Below are positions 15,333 through 24,378 of a stretch of DNA of 64,000 nt, in pieces. The notes beneath the pieces are model-generated. The model was not told where the DNA came from and made no database searches. It saw nothing but the letters and a program-made list of their open reading frames with translations. Origin of the DNA: Ruminococcaceae bacterium UBA2857 (GTDB lineage Bacteria; Bacillota; Clostridia; Oscillospirales; Acutalibacteraceae). Position 1 is the first letter of the stretch; every line of letters starts with the position of its first letter. The stretch is taken from NCBI GenBank assembly GCA_002350705.1, contig DEFH01000057.1, forward strand, positions 10,758-74,757, in the 5' to 3' direction. The translations under genes were made by a program, and so were the position numbers.

Positions 15333-16997
15333 TTATTTGCCTGTTACAGTGAAGTATTTAACGGCTGTAGCCTTTTTACCGTCTGTCACTGTGACACGAA
15401 TCTGATAGGTGGCTGCTGTCGGAATAGATACGCTTGCAGATGTTGCTGTCGAATTCTGGATCGTTGTCCAACCGGAGGAACTGCCTACCAACATTCTTTC
15501 CGTTTTATAGGTATAAGGTGATGTGCCGCCCGATGCCGCAAGTTTTACCGTTACCTTGTTGCCTTTGGAAACACTTGTTGCACTGACTGTTGAATTGTTT
15601 GTTATGCTTGATGCTACTGTTACTGTAAAATATTTCTTAACAACTGTTCCTGTATTGTCTTTCACCTTGACACATACATCCTTTGTGCCTGTGCCTGCAA
15701 ACTGGATGGAAACAGAAGCATTTGTAGAAAAATCCTGCTTTGTAGTCCATGTCGAAGAGGAAGAAGCCTTGTAGTAAACAGCGTATTTATAAGGAGTTGT
15801 ACCGCCTGTTGCAGAGGCTTTTACTGTAACGGTACTGCCAAGCTTTACAGATGTTGCAGAAAGGGTTGAAGTATTTGCAAGAGCAGCATTTGTAACTTTA
15901 AGTGTAAAGAACTTCTTTTCAATAGTACCGTCACTGTCCTGAACTTTGATGCACACATCATAAGTTACGGCTTTTGCCGGCTTTATGGTAACTGTTTCAT
16001 TAGGCTTGAAGCCCTGTGCAGTTGTCCATGTGGAGTCACTTGCTTTCTTGTAGAGCATCGCAAAGTTATAATAACCGGTTCCGCCTGTTGCAGAACCTGT
16101 CAGAGTAACTGTCTTACCCAGTGTGATAGAAGCTGCAGACATTTTAGAGGTATTCGTGAGGGCCTTTTTGACAGTTACATCAAAGAACTTCTTCACAATT
16201 GTGCCTGAGCTGTCCTTTACCTTAATGCATACATCATAGGTTGTGGCATTTGCCGGCTTAATGGAAACGCTCTTTGTTGAACTGAAATTCTGTGCTGTTG
16301 TCCAGTTGGACTGTGTCTTCTGCTTATACAGTACAGCATAAGTATAGGAACCTGTACCACCTGAAGCGGCACCTGTGGCTGTAATCGTGCTGCCGAGATT
16401 AATCGTTGTTGCAGAGAGCTTGGAATTATTAACCAGAGCAGCTGCCTTTACTGTTACGGTAAAATACTTCTTGACAACTGTTCCTGAGTTATCTTTTACT
16501 TTGACACAAATATCCTTTGTGCCTGTGCCTGTAAACTTGATGGCAACAGAATTGGTCGCAGAGAAATCCTGTTTTGTCGTCCATGCGGAAGAAGAAGAAG
16601 CCTTATAGAACACAGCATACTTGTAAGGAGTTGTACCGCCTGTCGCTGCACCCTTTACCGTTACGGTATCACCGAGAGAAATACCGGTTGCAGAAACCGT
16701 GGAAGTATTGGTAAGAGCTGCATTACCGGTTACGGTAATGTCAAAGAATTTCTTGATCTCTGTGCCGCTGCTGTCCTTGACTTTGATGCATATCTGATAA
16801 GCTCCGGCAGAAGCAGGCTTGACAGAGGCGGTTTTGTTGGTGCTGTAAGCAGAAGCCGTTGTCCAGTTTGATTGTGTAGATTTCTTGTAGACAATCTGAT
16901 ATGTGTAGGGAGAGGTGCCGCCCGAAGCTGCTGCTGTCGCTGTGATAGTACTGCCCAAAGCAATGGTAGTGGCGGAAACCTTTGAATTGTTTACAAG
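15333..16997 (-). repeat. Six tandem Ig-like repeats at the amylase C-terminus
   Basis: Six copies of a roughly 92-residue (276-bp) beta-sandwich-like unit. Each has an N-terminal NxSxxSAT-type start, SGGT/TGGT, a YKxxxxSxWTT motif, a xxCVKVKD/CIKVKD strand and a KKFF or KKYFTV end. Copies 2 and 5 are nearly identical, and copies 1 and 3 are closely similar, so the array alternates between two flavours. The last copy is the most divergent (RVTVTDGKKA replaces CVKVKDNSG). Confidence 0.88.
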
Positions 16998-19900
16998 ACT
17001 TGAAGAGCCTTTTGTTACAGTGATAGTTGCAGTCGCTTTTTTGCCGTTGTTGGAAGTTGCGGTGATTGTCGCAGTACCTGCGGCAACACCTGTTACCACA
17101 CCGTTTGAAACGGTGGCAACACTTGTATTGCCGGATGTCCACGTAACCGTCTTATTGGTTGCATTTGACGGAGAAACGGTTGCCGAAAGCGTAGTGGTTG
17201 CACCAACTTTAACACTTGCTGATGTCGGACTTACACTTACAGATGTAACCGCAACATCGGATACAGGCTCAACAGTCTTCTGATAGCCGGATGTCGTATA
17301 ATAGCCCTTGTTTTTGAATTCAAATCCAGGCTGCTGTGAAGCAGGAGCCTGATTGCTGCCGTCATTAAAGATAACTTTTACATTTGTGAGGTCTGTTGTA
17401 AACTCGTAAGCATACACACCGTCACCCACTTCTTTCATTGCCTTGCCGGGCCATGCACCGGTGAGCTGTGTTTCGCTTGCACCGCCATAGATATAGGCAT
17501 TGATTGTCGAACCCCAGCCTGACGGCTTTTCAAAATAGACACCGTTATCTATATACGTCATCTTTTTGCCTTCAACAGTAACAGTTGCAGTTGCAGTTTT
17601 TCCGTTGGAGGTCTTTACCGTGATAGTAGCTGTACCCTCTGCAACTGCCGTTACAGTACCATTTGAAACAGTTGCAACGCTTGTATTGCTTGAAGACCAT
17701 GTTACAGTCTTGTCAGTTGCATTTGACGGTGCAACCGTTGCTGTAAGGGTATCTGTACCGCCTGCCGTCATAGTGAGACTTGTCGGAGAAAGTGTAACAC
17801 CTGTCGGATCTACAATACTGTCATTTTTGGTTACGGTAACTTTAACGGTAGCGGTTTTGCCGTTGTGGGAAGTTGCGGTAATCGTCGCAGTACCGATTGA
17901 AACGCCTTTGATGACACCGCCTGATACTGTGGCAACACTTTCATTACTGGATGTCCATTTGATAGTTTTGTTAGTAGCATCTGAAGGAGAAACGGTAGCT
18001 GTTACGGTTGCGGTAGTAGCCTGAGGAATAGAGACGCTTGTTTTGTCCAGCTTAACGCTTGTAACGTCAACGGTAGGACCTACAACTATCGTAACGGGCT
18101 TGATAAGTTCTGCCGCACCGCCGTCATTGAGGTAATCACCATTTGTGATTACACGTCCGGGAGCAGGAGTTTTCGCTGTATTGAGGACATATACCTTCAT
18201 GTTGCCCTGACCGGAAACGTTTGCTGTAAGAGTACCGCCTGATACTGTCTGTGTATCGCCTGTTACTGCGTCAACATATGTGCCGTTGGGAATACCCGAG
18301 AATGTAGCACCGCTTGATATAGCAACACATACAAAGCTGTCTGTTGAGCTGTCAGTATATCTTCTCTTGAAAGCGATACCGCCATTGCTTGAACAGCCTT
18401 CTACCGAATACTGACCTTTACGGAGTGCGGGAATAGCCTGTCTTATTCTGTTAAGACGCATGATATGCTGTGAAAGTGTGGAATTGAGAGTTTCACCGAC
18501 CTTGCCCGAAACATTTCCGAATACCGTAAAGTCATTTGTACCAACTGTACCTTCTATATTGTCACCGTAATAGGCACGTCCCGTATTTGCCAAAGGTTGG
18601 TTCGGTCCTACGTCGATAGGCTTGCCTGCCTGAAATTCTATTTCGGAGCCGTAGAACAGACAAGGGATACCACGGAACGTAAACATCAAAGAAAGGTTTT
18701 CTGCCCATGTATCTGTGCCGAAGTTAGGACGTATCGTCTGCATAACATCCGGAGCGTAGTCGTGTGAATCGACATATACAACGTTCCATGTCGGATCATT
18801 GAAATACTGATCCTGACCTAAAGCTGTATTGAATGCATGACCTGCATTTTCAAATGTCCAGTGCATCTGGAAGTCAATGGCATCAAGACCTGAACGTTTT
18901 GAATAGTCAGGTGTATGGTAATCATTCCCTTTCAAAAATCCGTTATCGCTGGTAGGCTGAATACCCGTATTGTTATATGCAGCATGGTGAGCTTCAACAA
19001 GTGCCTCATTGCTTGCCAGATCCGTACTCCACTTTCCTGTCCAGGACGCATCATCTGCCCATGTATAGAAACAGGTGGAGATAGGAGGGCAACCACGATA
19101 CCATACTTCAGCTCCCTTTGTACATATTTCACCGAACATATAGAAACTATCGTTGCCGATTTTTTTAGCTTCTTCATGGAGCTGGGGAATAAATGTAGAA
19201 TTCAGGGTAAGTCTTGATATATGCTTTACTGTATCAACACGGAATCCGTCAACACCCATGTCGATATACTTTTTGTAACAATCAATAAGATAATTGTAAA
19301 CCTTCGGATTCTCTGTTTCAAGGTCAAGACAGTCATCAGCGATGGTTTTGTTTTGAGCCGCATATTCGTCCCAGTCACCGCCGCCGCAGTAGCCGTTGTG
19401 ATGGTAGATGTTCTCAGTGTCTGTATACTGACCACCCGGACCATATTTACCGTTCATAACGACAGAGTTTCTCTCTGTGAAAACATCGCTCTCGAGCTTC
19501 AGGAGATTTCTTTCACCCCAGTTGCAGGTATGATTGAAAACGACGTCTTGTATAACTTTCATACCCTTTGCATGACACGCATCTATAAGAGTCTGATAAG
19601 TAACACCGTTTGACTCATATCTTGTATCAACGGCACTGAAATCATAAGCATGATAACCGTGATAATCATAGCCCGAATCGTTTTCGACAACGGGAGTTAT
19701 CCATATAGCTGTAAAGCCGAGAGCCTTTATATAATCCAGCTTGTCGATAAGTCCCTTGAAGTCTCCTCTCCATGAGGGATCGCTTTCGGGATTCTGAGCC
19801 TTTGTGTCCTCACTTTTTCTTGCATTGTTTGAGGGATCGCCGTCATAGAATCTTGTCGTGATAAGAAAATAAATAGACTCATCACGGAAATCGGTTCTTG

Positions 19901-20072
19901 AATTGGCATAAATGACACCTCTGTCAGAATCGGAAAGTAAGCCTGCTGCTTCTACCTCCGTGTCGAGAACACCCGGCATCGCACTTACGCCTGCAGCAAC
20001 CGTTAAAGTTGCAAGCGACCATGCGACTGCTTTTTTGGCAAGTCTCCGGAATTTTGATGAAAAAACACTCAT
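15333..20072 (-). CDS. Secreted modular alpha-amylase (GH13, BIG2, CBM26, six Ig-like repeats)
   Basis: A 1,579-residue extracellular starch-degrading enzyme. A signal peptide covers about residues 1-42, with cationic start and VEA-type cleavage region. The GH13 domain (about 45-630) has the nucleophile Asp280 in GFRVD, the acid/base Glu315 in FGEI, the stabiliser Asp438 in DSHD, and the DVVFNH motif near residue 180. Two BIG2 domains (about 666-835), a CBM26-like starch-binding domain (about 838-935; NAYIYGG, GAWPGKAM, VIFNDG) and a third BIG2 (about 940-1022) follow. Six related repeats of about 92 residues fill the rest. No dockerin, sortase signal or S-layer homology domain is visible, so retention may rely on starch binding. 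The ATG is chosen over an upstream TTG because of spacing from AAAGGA. Confidence 0.93.
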   Translation of the reverse strand: MSVFSSKFRRLAKKAVAWSLATLTVAAGVSAMPGVLDTEVEAAGLLSDSDRGVIYANSRTDFRDESIYFLITTRFYDGDPSNNARKSEDTKAQNPESDPSWRGDFKGLIDKLDYIKALGFTAIWITPVVENDSGYDYHGYHAYDFSAVDTRYESNGVTYQTLIDACHAKGMKVIQDVVFNHTCNWGERNLLKLESDVFTERNSVVMNGKYGPGGQYTDTENIYHHNGYCGGGDWDEYAAQNKTIADDCLDLETENPKVYNYLIDCYKKYIDMGVDGFRVDTVKHISRLTLNSTFIPQLHEEAKKIGNDSFYMFGEICTKGAEVWYRGCPPISTCFYTWADDASWTGKWSTDLASNEALVEAHHAAYNNTGIQPTSDNGFLKGNDYHTPDYSKRSGLDAIDFQMHWTFENAGHAFNTALGQDQYFNDPTWNVVYVDSHDYAPDVMQTIRPNFGTDTWAENLSLMFTFRGIPCLFYGSEIEFQAGKPIDVGPNQPLANTGRAYYGDNIEGTVGTNDFTVFGNVSGKVGETLNSTLSQHIMRLNRIRQAIPALRKGQYSVEGCSSNGGIAFKRRYTDSSTDSFVCVAISSGATFSGIPNGTYVDAVTGDTQTVSGGTLTANVSGQGNMKVYVLNTAKTPAPGRVITNGDYLNDGGAAELIKPVTIVVGPTVDVTSVKLDKTSVSIPQATTATVTATVSPSDATNKTIKWTSSNESVATVSGGVIKGVSIGTATITATSHNGKTATVKVTVTKNDSIVDPTGVTLSPTSLTMTAGGTDTLTATVAPSNATDKTVTWSSSNTSVATVSNGTVTAVAEGTATITVKTSNGKTATATVTVEGKKMTYIDNGVYFEKPSGWGSTINAYIYGGASETQLTGAWPGKAMKEVGDGVYAYEFTTDLTNVKVIFNDGSNQAPASQQPGFEFKNKGYYTTSGYQKTVEPVSDVAVTSVSVSPTSASVKVGATTTLSATVSPSNATNKTVTWTSGNTSVATVSNGVVTGVAAGTATITATSNNGKKATATITVTKGSSSLVNNSKVSATTIALGSTITATAAASGGTSPYTYQIVYKKSTQSNWTTASAYSTNKTASVKPASAGAYQICIKVKDSSGTEIKKFFDITVTGNAALTNTSTVSATGISLGDTVTVKGAATGGTTPYKYAVFYKASSSSAWTTKQDFSATNSVAIKFTGTGTKDICVKVKDNSGTVVKKYFTVTVKAAALVNNSKLSATTINLGSTITATGAASGGTGSYTYAVLYKQKTQSNWTTAQNFSSTKSVSIKPANATTYDVCIKVKDSSGTIVKKFFDVTVKKALTNTSKMSAASITLGKTVTLTGSATGGTGYYNFAMLYKKASDSTWTTAQGFKPNETVTIKPAKAVTYDVCIKVQDSDGTIEKKFFTLKVTNAALANTSTLSATSVKLGSTVTVKASATGGTTPYKYAVYYKASSSSTWTTKQDFSTNASVSIQFAGTGTKDVCVKVKDNTGTVVKKYFTVTVASSITNNSTVSATSVSKGNKVTVKLAASGGTSPYTYKTERMLVGSSSGWTTIQNSTATSASVSIPTAATYQIRVTVTDGKKATAVKYFTVTGK

Positions 20073-20131
20073 TGCCAATCATCCTTTCTTAAATTTGTAT
20101 CATATTTTACACACGATTTTCTACTGATACC

Positions 20132-20160
20132 ATTTTATAACATAAAAAAGTTTTTGTAAA
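20132..20160 (-). promoter_or_regulatory. Probable amylase promoter
   Basis: Minus-strand TTTACA (20155-20160), 17-bp spacer, TAAAAT (20132-20137). An overlapping TATAAA at a 15-bp spacing is an alternative. The leader would be about 50 bases. Confidence 0.5.
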
Positions 20161-20211
20161 GTTATCATTTTGTTCACAGATTCATAACATTTTATTAATT
20201 TTTAAAAAATT

Positions 20212-20294
20212 CAGTTACTTTTCATAAATTAAAAACACTTTTTTCGTCACAATTACCACAATTCTATTTATTTTTAGTTATTTTTCATAAATAA
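20212..20294. repeat. 20-bp direct repeats upstream of the amylase promoter
   Basis: Two copies of a sequence of the form YAGTTAYTTTTCATAAATWA at 20212-20231 and 20275-20294, about 17 of 20 identical and 63 bp apart, which is six helical turns. They lie upstream of the -35 box. They might bind an activator, or simply reflect AT-rich composition. Confidence 0.35.
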
Positions 20295-20390
20295 ATTCGT
20301 TCACATTTTAAGTTTTCTACAGATTTTCATTTTTTTAAAATCGTATACTTTCACAGATTGAAAGGAATATTTTTATTCAATTTCTTACAG

Positions 20391-20429
20391 AAAAAAACAG
20401 ATATTTATTTTCAAAAATATCTGTTTTTT
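20391..20429 (-). terminator. Terminator of the DUF4317 gene
   Basis: An AAAAAACAGATATTT stem with its complement and an internal loop, followed on the minus strand by a run of T. Confidence 0.75.
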
Positions 20430-20438
20430 ATGATGTTA

Positions 20439-21581
20439 TTATTCTGTTTCAGACGCTATATTAATTTTCACTCCATTGACTTCTACGCCTTCTTCCGCAC
20501 GAATCATCACATATTTCACACCATCTATGATTTTTGTTTCCAGAAGATAACTTTTTTCCGGCTTTACTTTAATTGTCACATCCGGGGTTTTTACTTCAAA
20601 ATTCTTTTCATCTATTACGTTCTGCGGATTAAAGGAAGTTTTTTCGCCAAAACTATGATTGAAATTATCATCAAACTTCGCAATATTTTCCTCGGAAACT
20701 CCGCACTCTGTCAGAATCCGCTTGATTTCAGGCTTACCTACGGAAAGTTCTTCTGATTGTTTATGATTCTTATACTCTGCAATCATTTCCGTCATATGTT
20801 CATGTACACCCTGCATGAATTCATAACTGCACTCATCTCCCACTGTTTCAGCAATCAAACTCTGAAATGTTTCTTTCTGCTCCACGGCAGGCATCAGGAT
20901 TTCTGTACGGAACAAAGCATCTGTCACAGAAGTATAGTTTTCTTCAGCACTCTTGGTATAATACAGGGCATTATAAATATTGGTACTTCTGTCATCAAAC
21001 GACGGGAACATAAATCCTATTTCCGGTGCCGCTACACCTGCATCGGCTCCGATATTTTTAAAGCTGTTATCCGCTGTCGAAAATCCCAGTCCTGTTTTCG
21101 TCAGCTTGATCGGACAGATACTGCACAAAATATATTTAAACACCTCGTCTGAGTCATCTTCCATTGTTTCATCATTTTTGGAAAGATTCGGCAGATCATA
21201 TTTATCACAGCCCAACAAAATCAAATAATTCTCTTCCGTAGGATAGGAATTAATAATTTTTGTATACAGTTCATGAACCGCATCGCTGTTTTCCAATTCT
21301 GTATCCTTGAGCGTCATCAGCAGCTTATGTTCCTCACTGACACCCACCTGCTCTGTTTTAAACTCCACATCATGCAAATTTTTTCCTATTCTTCCCGAAA
21401 GCGTCTTTTTGAGAATATTAAACAGCATTTCATTTTCTTCCAGCGGAATCATTCCTACTGTCAGCGTAAACTCATTACGGATTTCTTTATTACCGCTGAC
21501 ATAACAGCCACAAAGCTTTGTAATATTATTCTTGTCATGTCGAATTCTTTTCCTGATTTCTGCAATTTCCTTTTCTGTCAC
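20439..21581 (-). CDS. DUF4317 family protein
   Basis: A 380-residue soluble protein of the DUF4317 family common in gut Clostridia; function unknown. The N-terminal MTEKEIAEIRKRI is characteristic of the family. No signal peptide or membrane segment is visible, and no catalytic motif is recognised. The start is GTG, seven bases after GAGGTG. It has its own promoter and terminator and appears to be monocistronic. Confidence 0.8.
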   Translation of the reverse strand: MTEKEIAEIRKRIRHDKNNITKLCGCYVSGNKEIRNEFTLTVGMIPLEENEMLFNILKKTLSGRIGKNLHDVEFKTEQVGVSEEHKLLMTLKDTELENSDAVHELYTKIINSYPTEENYLILLGCDKYDLPNLSKNDETMEDDSDEVFKYILCSICPIKLTKTGLGFSTADNSFKNIGADAGVAAPEIGFMFPSFDDRSTNIYNALYYTKSAEENYTSVTDALFRTEILMPAVEQKETFQSLIAETVGDECSYEFMQGVHEHMTEMIAEYKNHKQSEELSVGKPEIKRILTECGVSEENIAKFDDNFNHSFGEKTSFNPQNVIDEKNFEVKTPDVTIKVKPEKSYLLETKIIDGVKYVMIRAEEGVEVNGVKINIASETE

Positions 21582-21615
21582 AGATAAACACCTCTATTTC
21601 AGTTTTGCACCAATT

Positions 21616-21644
21616 ATTATAGCAGATTCCCGCAAAAACAACAA
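21616..21644 (-). promoter_or_regulatory. Promoter of the DUF4317 gene
   Basis: Minus-strand TTGTTG (21639-21644), 17-bp spacer, TATAAT (21616-21621). Confidence 0.55.
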
Positions 21645-21660
21645 CTGTTTTTATCAACAA

Positions 21661-21692
21661 AAAACAGGGCATTTTAAAAAAACACCCTGTTC
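21661..21692 (-). terminator. Terminator of the zinc-ribbon membrane protein gene
   Basis: An ACAGGGTG / GCCCTGT stem followed on the minus strand by a T run. Confidence 0.6.
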
Positions 21693-21706
21693 TGTCAAGT
21701 CTGTTC

Positions 21707-22198
21707 TTATTTCAATTTGATACCGCAGTTACGACAAAAAGCTGCCTGACTTGTATTTTCCACATGACAGGACGGACAAACAACCGTTCCCTTGTTCAGG
21801 TTAACATGGCTTTCAGCAGTCTGTGCATGGTTGTTCTGCGGTGTGAAAGGTACAAACGATTCCGACGGCTTAGGAAAAGTATAAAATGAAGTAGTCGGAC
21901 TGTTTGGTGTACCGTTCTGACGGTTTTCCATATAACCACGGATAATCGTACTGTTTTCCACGAGTTCTCCGAAAGCAATCACAAATATCGACAGCAGATA
22001 AGAAACAAATATGCCTACTGCAATCGTCACGATACCACCGACAACAAACATTCCCGATGCACCTCTGCCATAATAAGACTGTGATGCATTGCCTGCCATG
22101 ATAAACATACCAATACCGCCCAATATGGAAAGGATAACTCCTATAATAAATACAACTTTTCCATACATTTTCAGACTTCTGCCCGGATGTTCAAACAT
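21707..22198 (-). CDS. Small membrane protein with C-terminal zinc ribbon
   Basis: A 163-residue protein with two hydrophobic segments (about residues 13-35 and 48-80), a proline/serine/asparagine-rich linker, and a C-terminal zinc ribbon (CPSC...CRNC). The ribbon pattern CxxC-x11-CxxC is typical of zinc_ribbon_2-type membrane proteins of unknown role. The start at MFEHPGR is set by GGGAGG ten bases upstream; an earlier in-frame start lacks a site. No functional assignment is possible. Confidence 0.7.
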   Translation of the reverse strand: MFEHPGRSLKMYGKVVFIIGVILSILGGIGMFIMAGNASQSYYGRGASGMFVVGGIVTIAVGIFVSYLLSIFVIAFGELVENSTIIRGYMENRQNGTPNSPTTSFYTFPKPSESFVPFTPQNNHAQTAESHVNLNKGTVVCPSCHVENTSQAAFCRNCGIKLK

Positions 22199-22293
22199 AA
22201 AACAAAAAACCTCCCAAAAAATCATTTTAGCAAATTATATCACAAATTAATCATATTGTCAACTATATCATTGCTTTTTGCGAGCTACTGTGA

Positions 22294-22299
22294 TATACT
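22294..22299 (+). promoter_or_regulatory. Promoter -10 of the FeMo-Co-type gene
   Basis: TATACT here is preceded by TTGCTT at 22271-22276 with a 17-bp spacer; the gene starts 35 bp further on. Confidence 0.5.
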
Positions 22300-22333
22300 C
22301 AGTAATATCAATAACCAAAGGAGATGTTTTCCA

Positions 22334-22654
22334 ATGAAACTTGCTGTATCTTTTGACATGGACAGTGATAATATCGCTCCTGATTTTGATTCTACTATGT
22401 TTTTTAAAATGTATGACATTGAAGACGGGGACATTCTGTGCAGTGAGGTAATGAGTACCATGGGCAAAATTGGTTATGAAGATTTGACTCAACTACTGAT
22501 ACTCATGAAAGCAGATGCTCTTTTATGCGGTGACATATCCGATGAAGCATGTGAGGCTTTGAATGACGAAGGAATTTCTTTTTACAGCGGCTTTGAAGGT
22601 AATGCCGATGAGATTGCCGAAGGTTTTGTTAGAGGTCTGTTTCGCTTTGAGTAA
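22334..22654 (+). CDS. NifX/NifB-type FeMo-Co accessory-domain protein
   Basis: A 106-residue protein resembling the dinitrogenase iron-molybdenum cofactor biosynthesis domain (NifX, NafY and the NifB C-terminus). The pattern fits: MKLAVSFD start, a DFDSTMFFKMYDIEDG segment, a central ADALLCGDISDEACEAL helix-turn region, and a C-terminal GNADEIAEGFVRG. The ATG has AAGGAGATG upstream, and an earlier in-frame extension is rejected. No nitrogenase genes are nearby, so a general metal-cluster or redox role is more likely than nitrogen fixation. It is a single-gene unit ending at a bidirectional terminator. Confidence 0.7.
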   Translation: MKLAVSFDMDSDNIAPDFDSTMFFKMYDIEDGDILCSEVMSTMGKIGYEDLTQLLILMKADALLCGDISDEACEALNDEGISFYSGFEGNADEIAEGFVRGLFRFE

Positions 22655-22657
22655 CAA

Positions 22658-22689
22658 AAGGCACTGTATGTTCGTTCATACAGTGCCTT
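22658..22689. terminator. Bidirectional terminator
   Basis: A perfect 13-bp stem AAGGCACTGTATG with loop TTCGTT, between the convergent FeMo-Co-type gene and the glycosyltransferase gene. Confidence 0.9.
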
Positions 22690-22698
22690 AATTTTATA

Positions 22699-24378
22699 TT
22701 ATTTTTCAAACGAAAGAACTGCAAACATAATCACTGTCATTGCAGCATACACACAAACCAGTACAACCAAAATCTTTCTGAACAACTGCATCAGGGAATG
22801 TTTTGAAGTTCTTTGCAGTAACAATCCTATATACAGTGAGCCTACAATGATAATATCAAAGACATATCGTATATGCTGAGCATGCATATTCTGATTTTTG
22901 ATGCAGAATATATAATAGGATGTCATGGTAACAACATAGAAGACCACTATGGACAGATGTTTGATTCTTTCCTCACGCACAGTCTCTGCAAACAAGACAT
23001 AGACCATATACACAAACCCTGTCACTCCCAATATCAGCGTCAGATAAAAACGTATATAAAATACTGTCGCAAGCGGTGACGCATAACGAAGCATGTGCAT
23101 ATCAACCGTAGATTTTATCAGTGCAATTACCGGATTATAGTCCTCAAACAATGCACGGCTGTCAAATACAGTCCCTCCATAATTCACCGTGATAGGATAT
23201 TGAAAATTCTGCCATCCGAAATCGAACAGCCTTTGCCACACAGGAATACTTTCCATATACTCGCTGTAATTGCCTGCCGGAACATATCCAAAAGGAACGC
23301 CGAACAGCAACAAATTTTTTACCGGAAACCATAATGCCAGTGGTACACATATTCCCAAAAAAACAGCAAACTGCATACTGTATTTTTTCCAATTCTTACG
23401 CTCCGCAAAAAAAACATAGAAGAATATCAAGGCGATTGGCGGTGCGGCAAGTACTACCGAAAGTTTGGTCATCATTCCCAAGCCTATACACAAAGCTGTC
23501 TTGATGATATTCGCAAAGGATTTTTCTTCATACCACTGCAGCACACAATAAATTGCTCCTGTTTCCAGAGCTATTGACAGCATATCATTATTCAGCACGT
23601 CTGACAGCATCACTAATGGTACCGCAAAAGCAGTTACTGCCAAAGATGCTGTCAGGGCATACCCTTTCAAGTGAAAACAACGGAATATTTTGTCTGCCGT
23701 TATCAGTGTACAGATACCGCTATACAACGATATGACCTGTGCTGATTCCAATGCCTGTTCATACGATACACCCAAAAAAGTCGTCAGACGCACCACTGCT
23801 GCTGCAATCCAGTAATAAAGCGGAGGATGATACATTTGTGTCACCGTTCGGGGATCGAATTCCGGCAGTACAAACCAATGCTCATAAAGATATTCTATAT
23901 ACGCAAGATGACCTGTCCCGCCATGCAGATAACCTGCATCTATCTGACGGGAGGTACACGTTGTATACAGAACATACGACACATACAGCAAAAATGAAAA
24001 ACTAATGACAATTAATCTCAGATGTTCCGGAGCCATCATATCCTTTTTGTATTTCAGATACATCCCAAGCAGACAGATAATTCCTGCTAAAAGAAAAAAT
24101 CCTCCCTTAAACTCCAGCATAAAAAACAAAATCGCTGCCGCAAATGTAACCAACAGAGAAAAAACAAATCGGACATACTGCGGCTTTTTCACTGCCATGA
24201 ATTTTCGGAAAAGCCGCACCGCTGCCAAAAATGCAGTCACTGCAACAGCTGTACCTGAAAACAAACTCTGATCACACAATGAAAACGCCCACACCCCTAT
24301 ACAAATCACCAGTGCCAGCATATAGGGGTGTTGTTCCGCAACATATTTTTTTTCGTATAAAAATTTTGTATCTATCAT
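22699..24378 (-). CDS. GT-C fold membrane glycosyltransferase (GT39/ArnT-like)
   Basis: A 559-residue polytopic membrane protein with about 11-12 hydrophobic segments, typical of lipid-phosphate-sugar-dependent GT-C enzymes (PMT/ArnT type). An extracytoplasmic loop between the early helices contains the acidic ...EFDPR and the conserved HPPLYYW motif near residue 183, which marks family PMT_2. It would transfer a sugar from a polyprenyl-phosphate donor on the outer face of the membrane; the acceptor is unknown. It overlaps the valS stop by ATGA, so it is translated from the valS transcript. Confidence 0.75.
   Translation of the reverse strand: MIDTKFLYEKKYVAEQHPYMLALVICIGVWAFSLCDQSLFSGTAVAVTAFLAAVRLFRKFMAVKKPQYVRFVFSLLVTFAAAILFFMLEFKGGFFLLAGIICLLGMYLKYKKDMMAPEHLRLIVISFSFLLYVSYVLYTTCTSRQIDAGYLHGGTGHLAYIEYLYEHWFVLPEFDPRTVTQMYHPPLYYWIAAAVVRLTTFLGVSYEQALESAQVISLYSGICTLITADKIFRCFHLKGYALTASLAVTAFAVPLVMLSDVLNNDMLSIALETGAIYCVLQWYEEKSFANIIKTALCIGLGMMTKLSVVLAAPPIALIFFYVFFAERKNWKKYSMQFAVFLGICVPLALWFPVKNLLLFGVPFGYVPAGNYSEYMESIPVWQRLFDFGWQNFQYPITVNYGGTVFDSRALFEDYNPVIALIKSTVDMHMLRYASPLATVFYIRFYLTLILGVTGFVYMVYVLFAETVREERIKHLSIVVFYVVTMTSYYIFCIKNQNMHAQHIRYVFDIIIVGSLYIGLLLQRTSKHSLMQLFRKILVVLVCVYAAMTVIMFAVLSFEK

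Larger units (their letters stand above)
20079..20438. other. AT-rich intergenic region upstream of the amylase
   Basis: About 360 bp without a gene. It holds the amylase promoter, a pair of 20-bp direct repeats, and the DUF4317 terminator. Nothing else was recognised. Confidence 0.7.

Noticed and set aside
15333..16997. CRISPR array suspected from regular repeats
   Set aside because: The repeats are about 276 bp, continuous and in frame within the amylase, with no short identical repeats and unique spacers.
17566..18024. Open frames of 70-150 codons on the plus strand opposite the amylase
   Set aside because: They are Val/Thr-rich mirror products of the Thr/Ser/Val-rich repeats, have no ribosome-binding site, and vanish outside the amylase.
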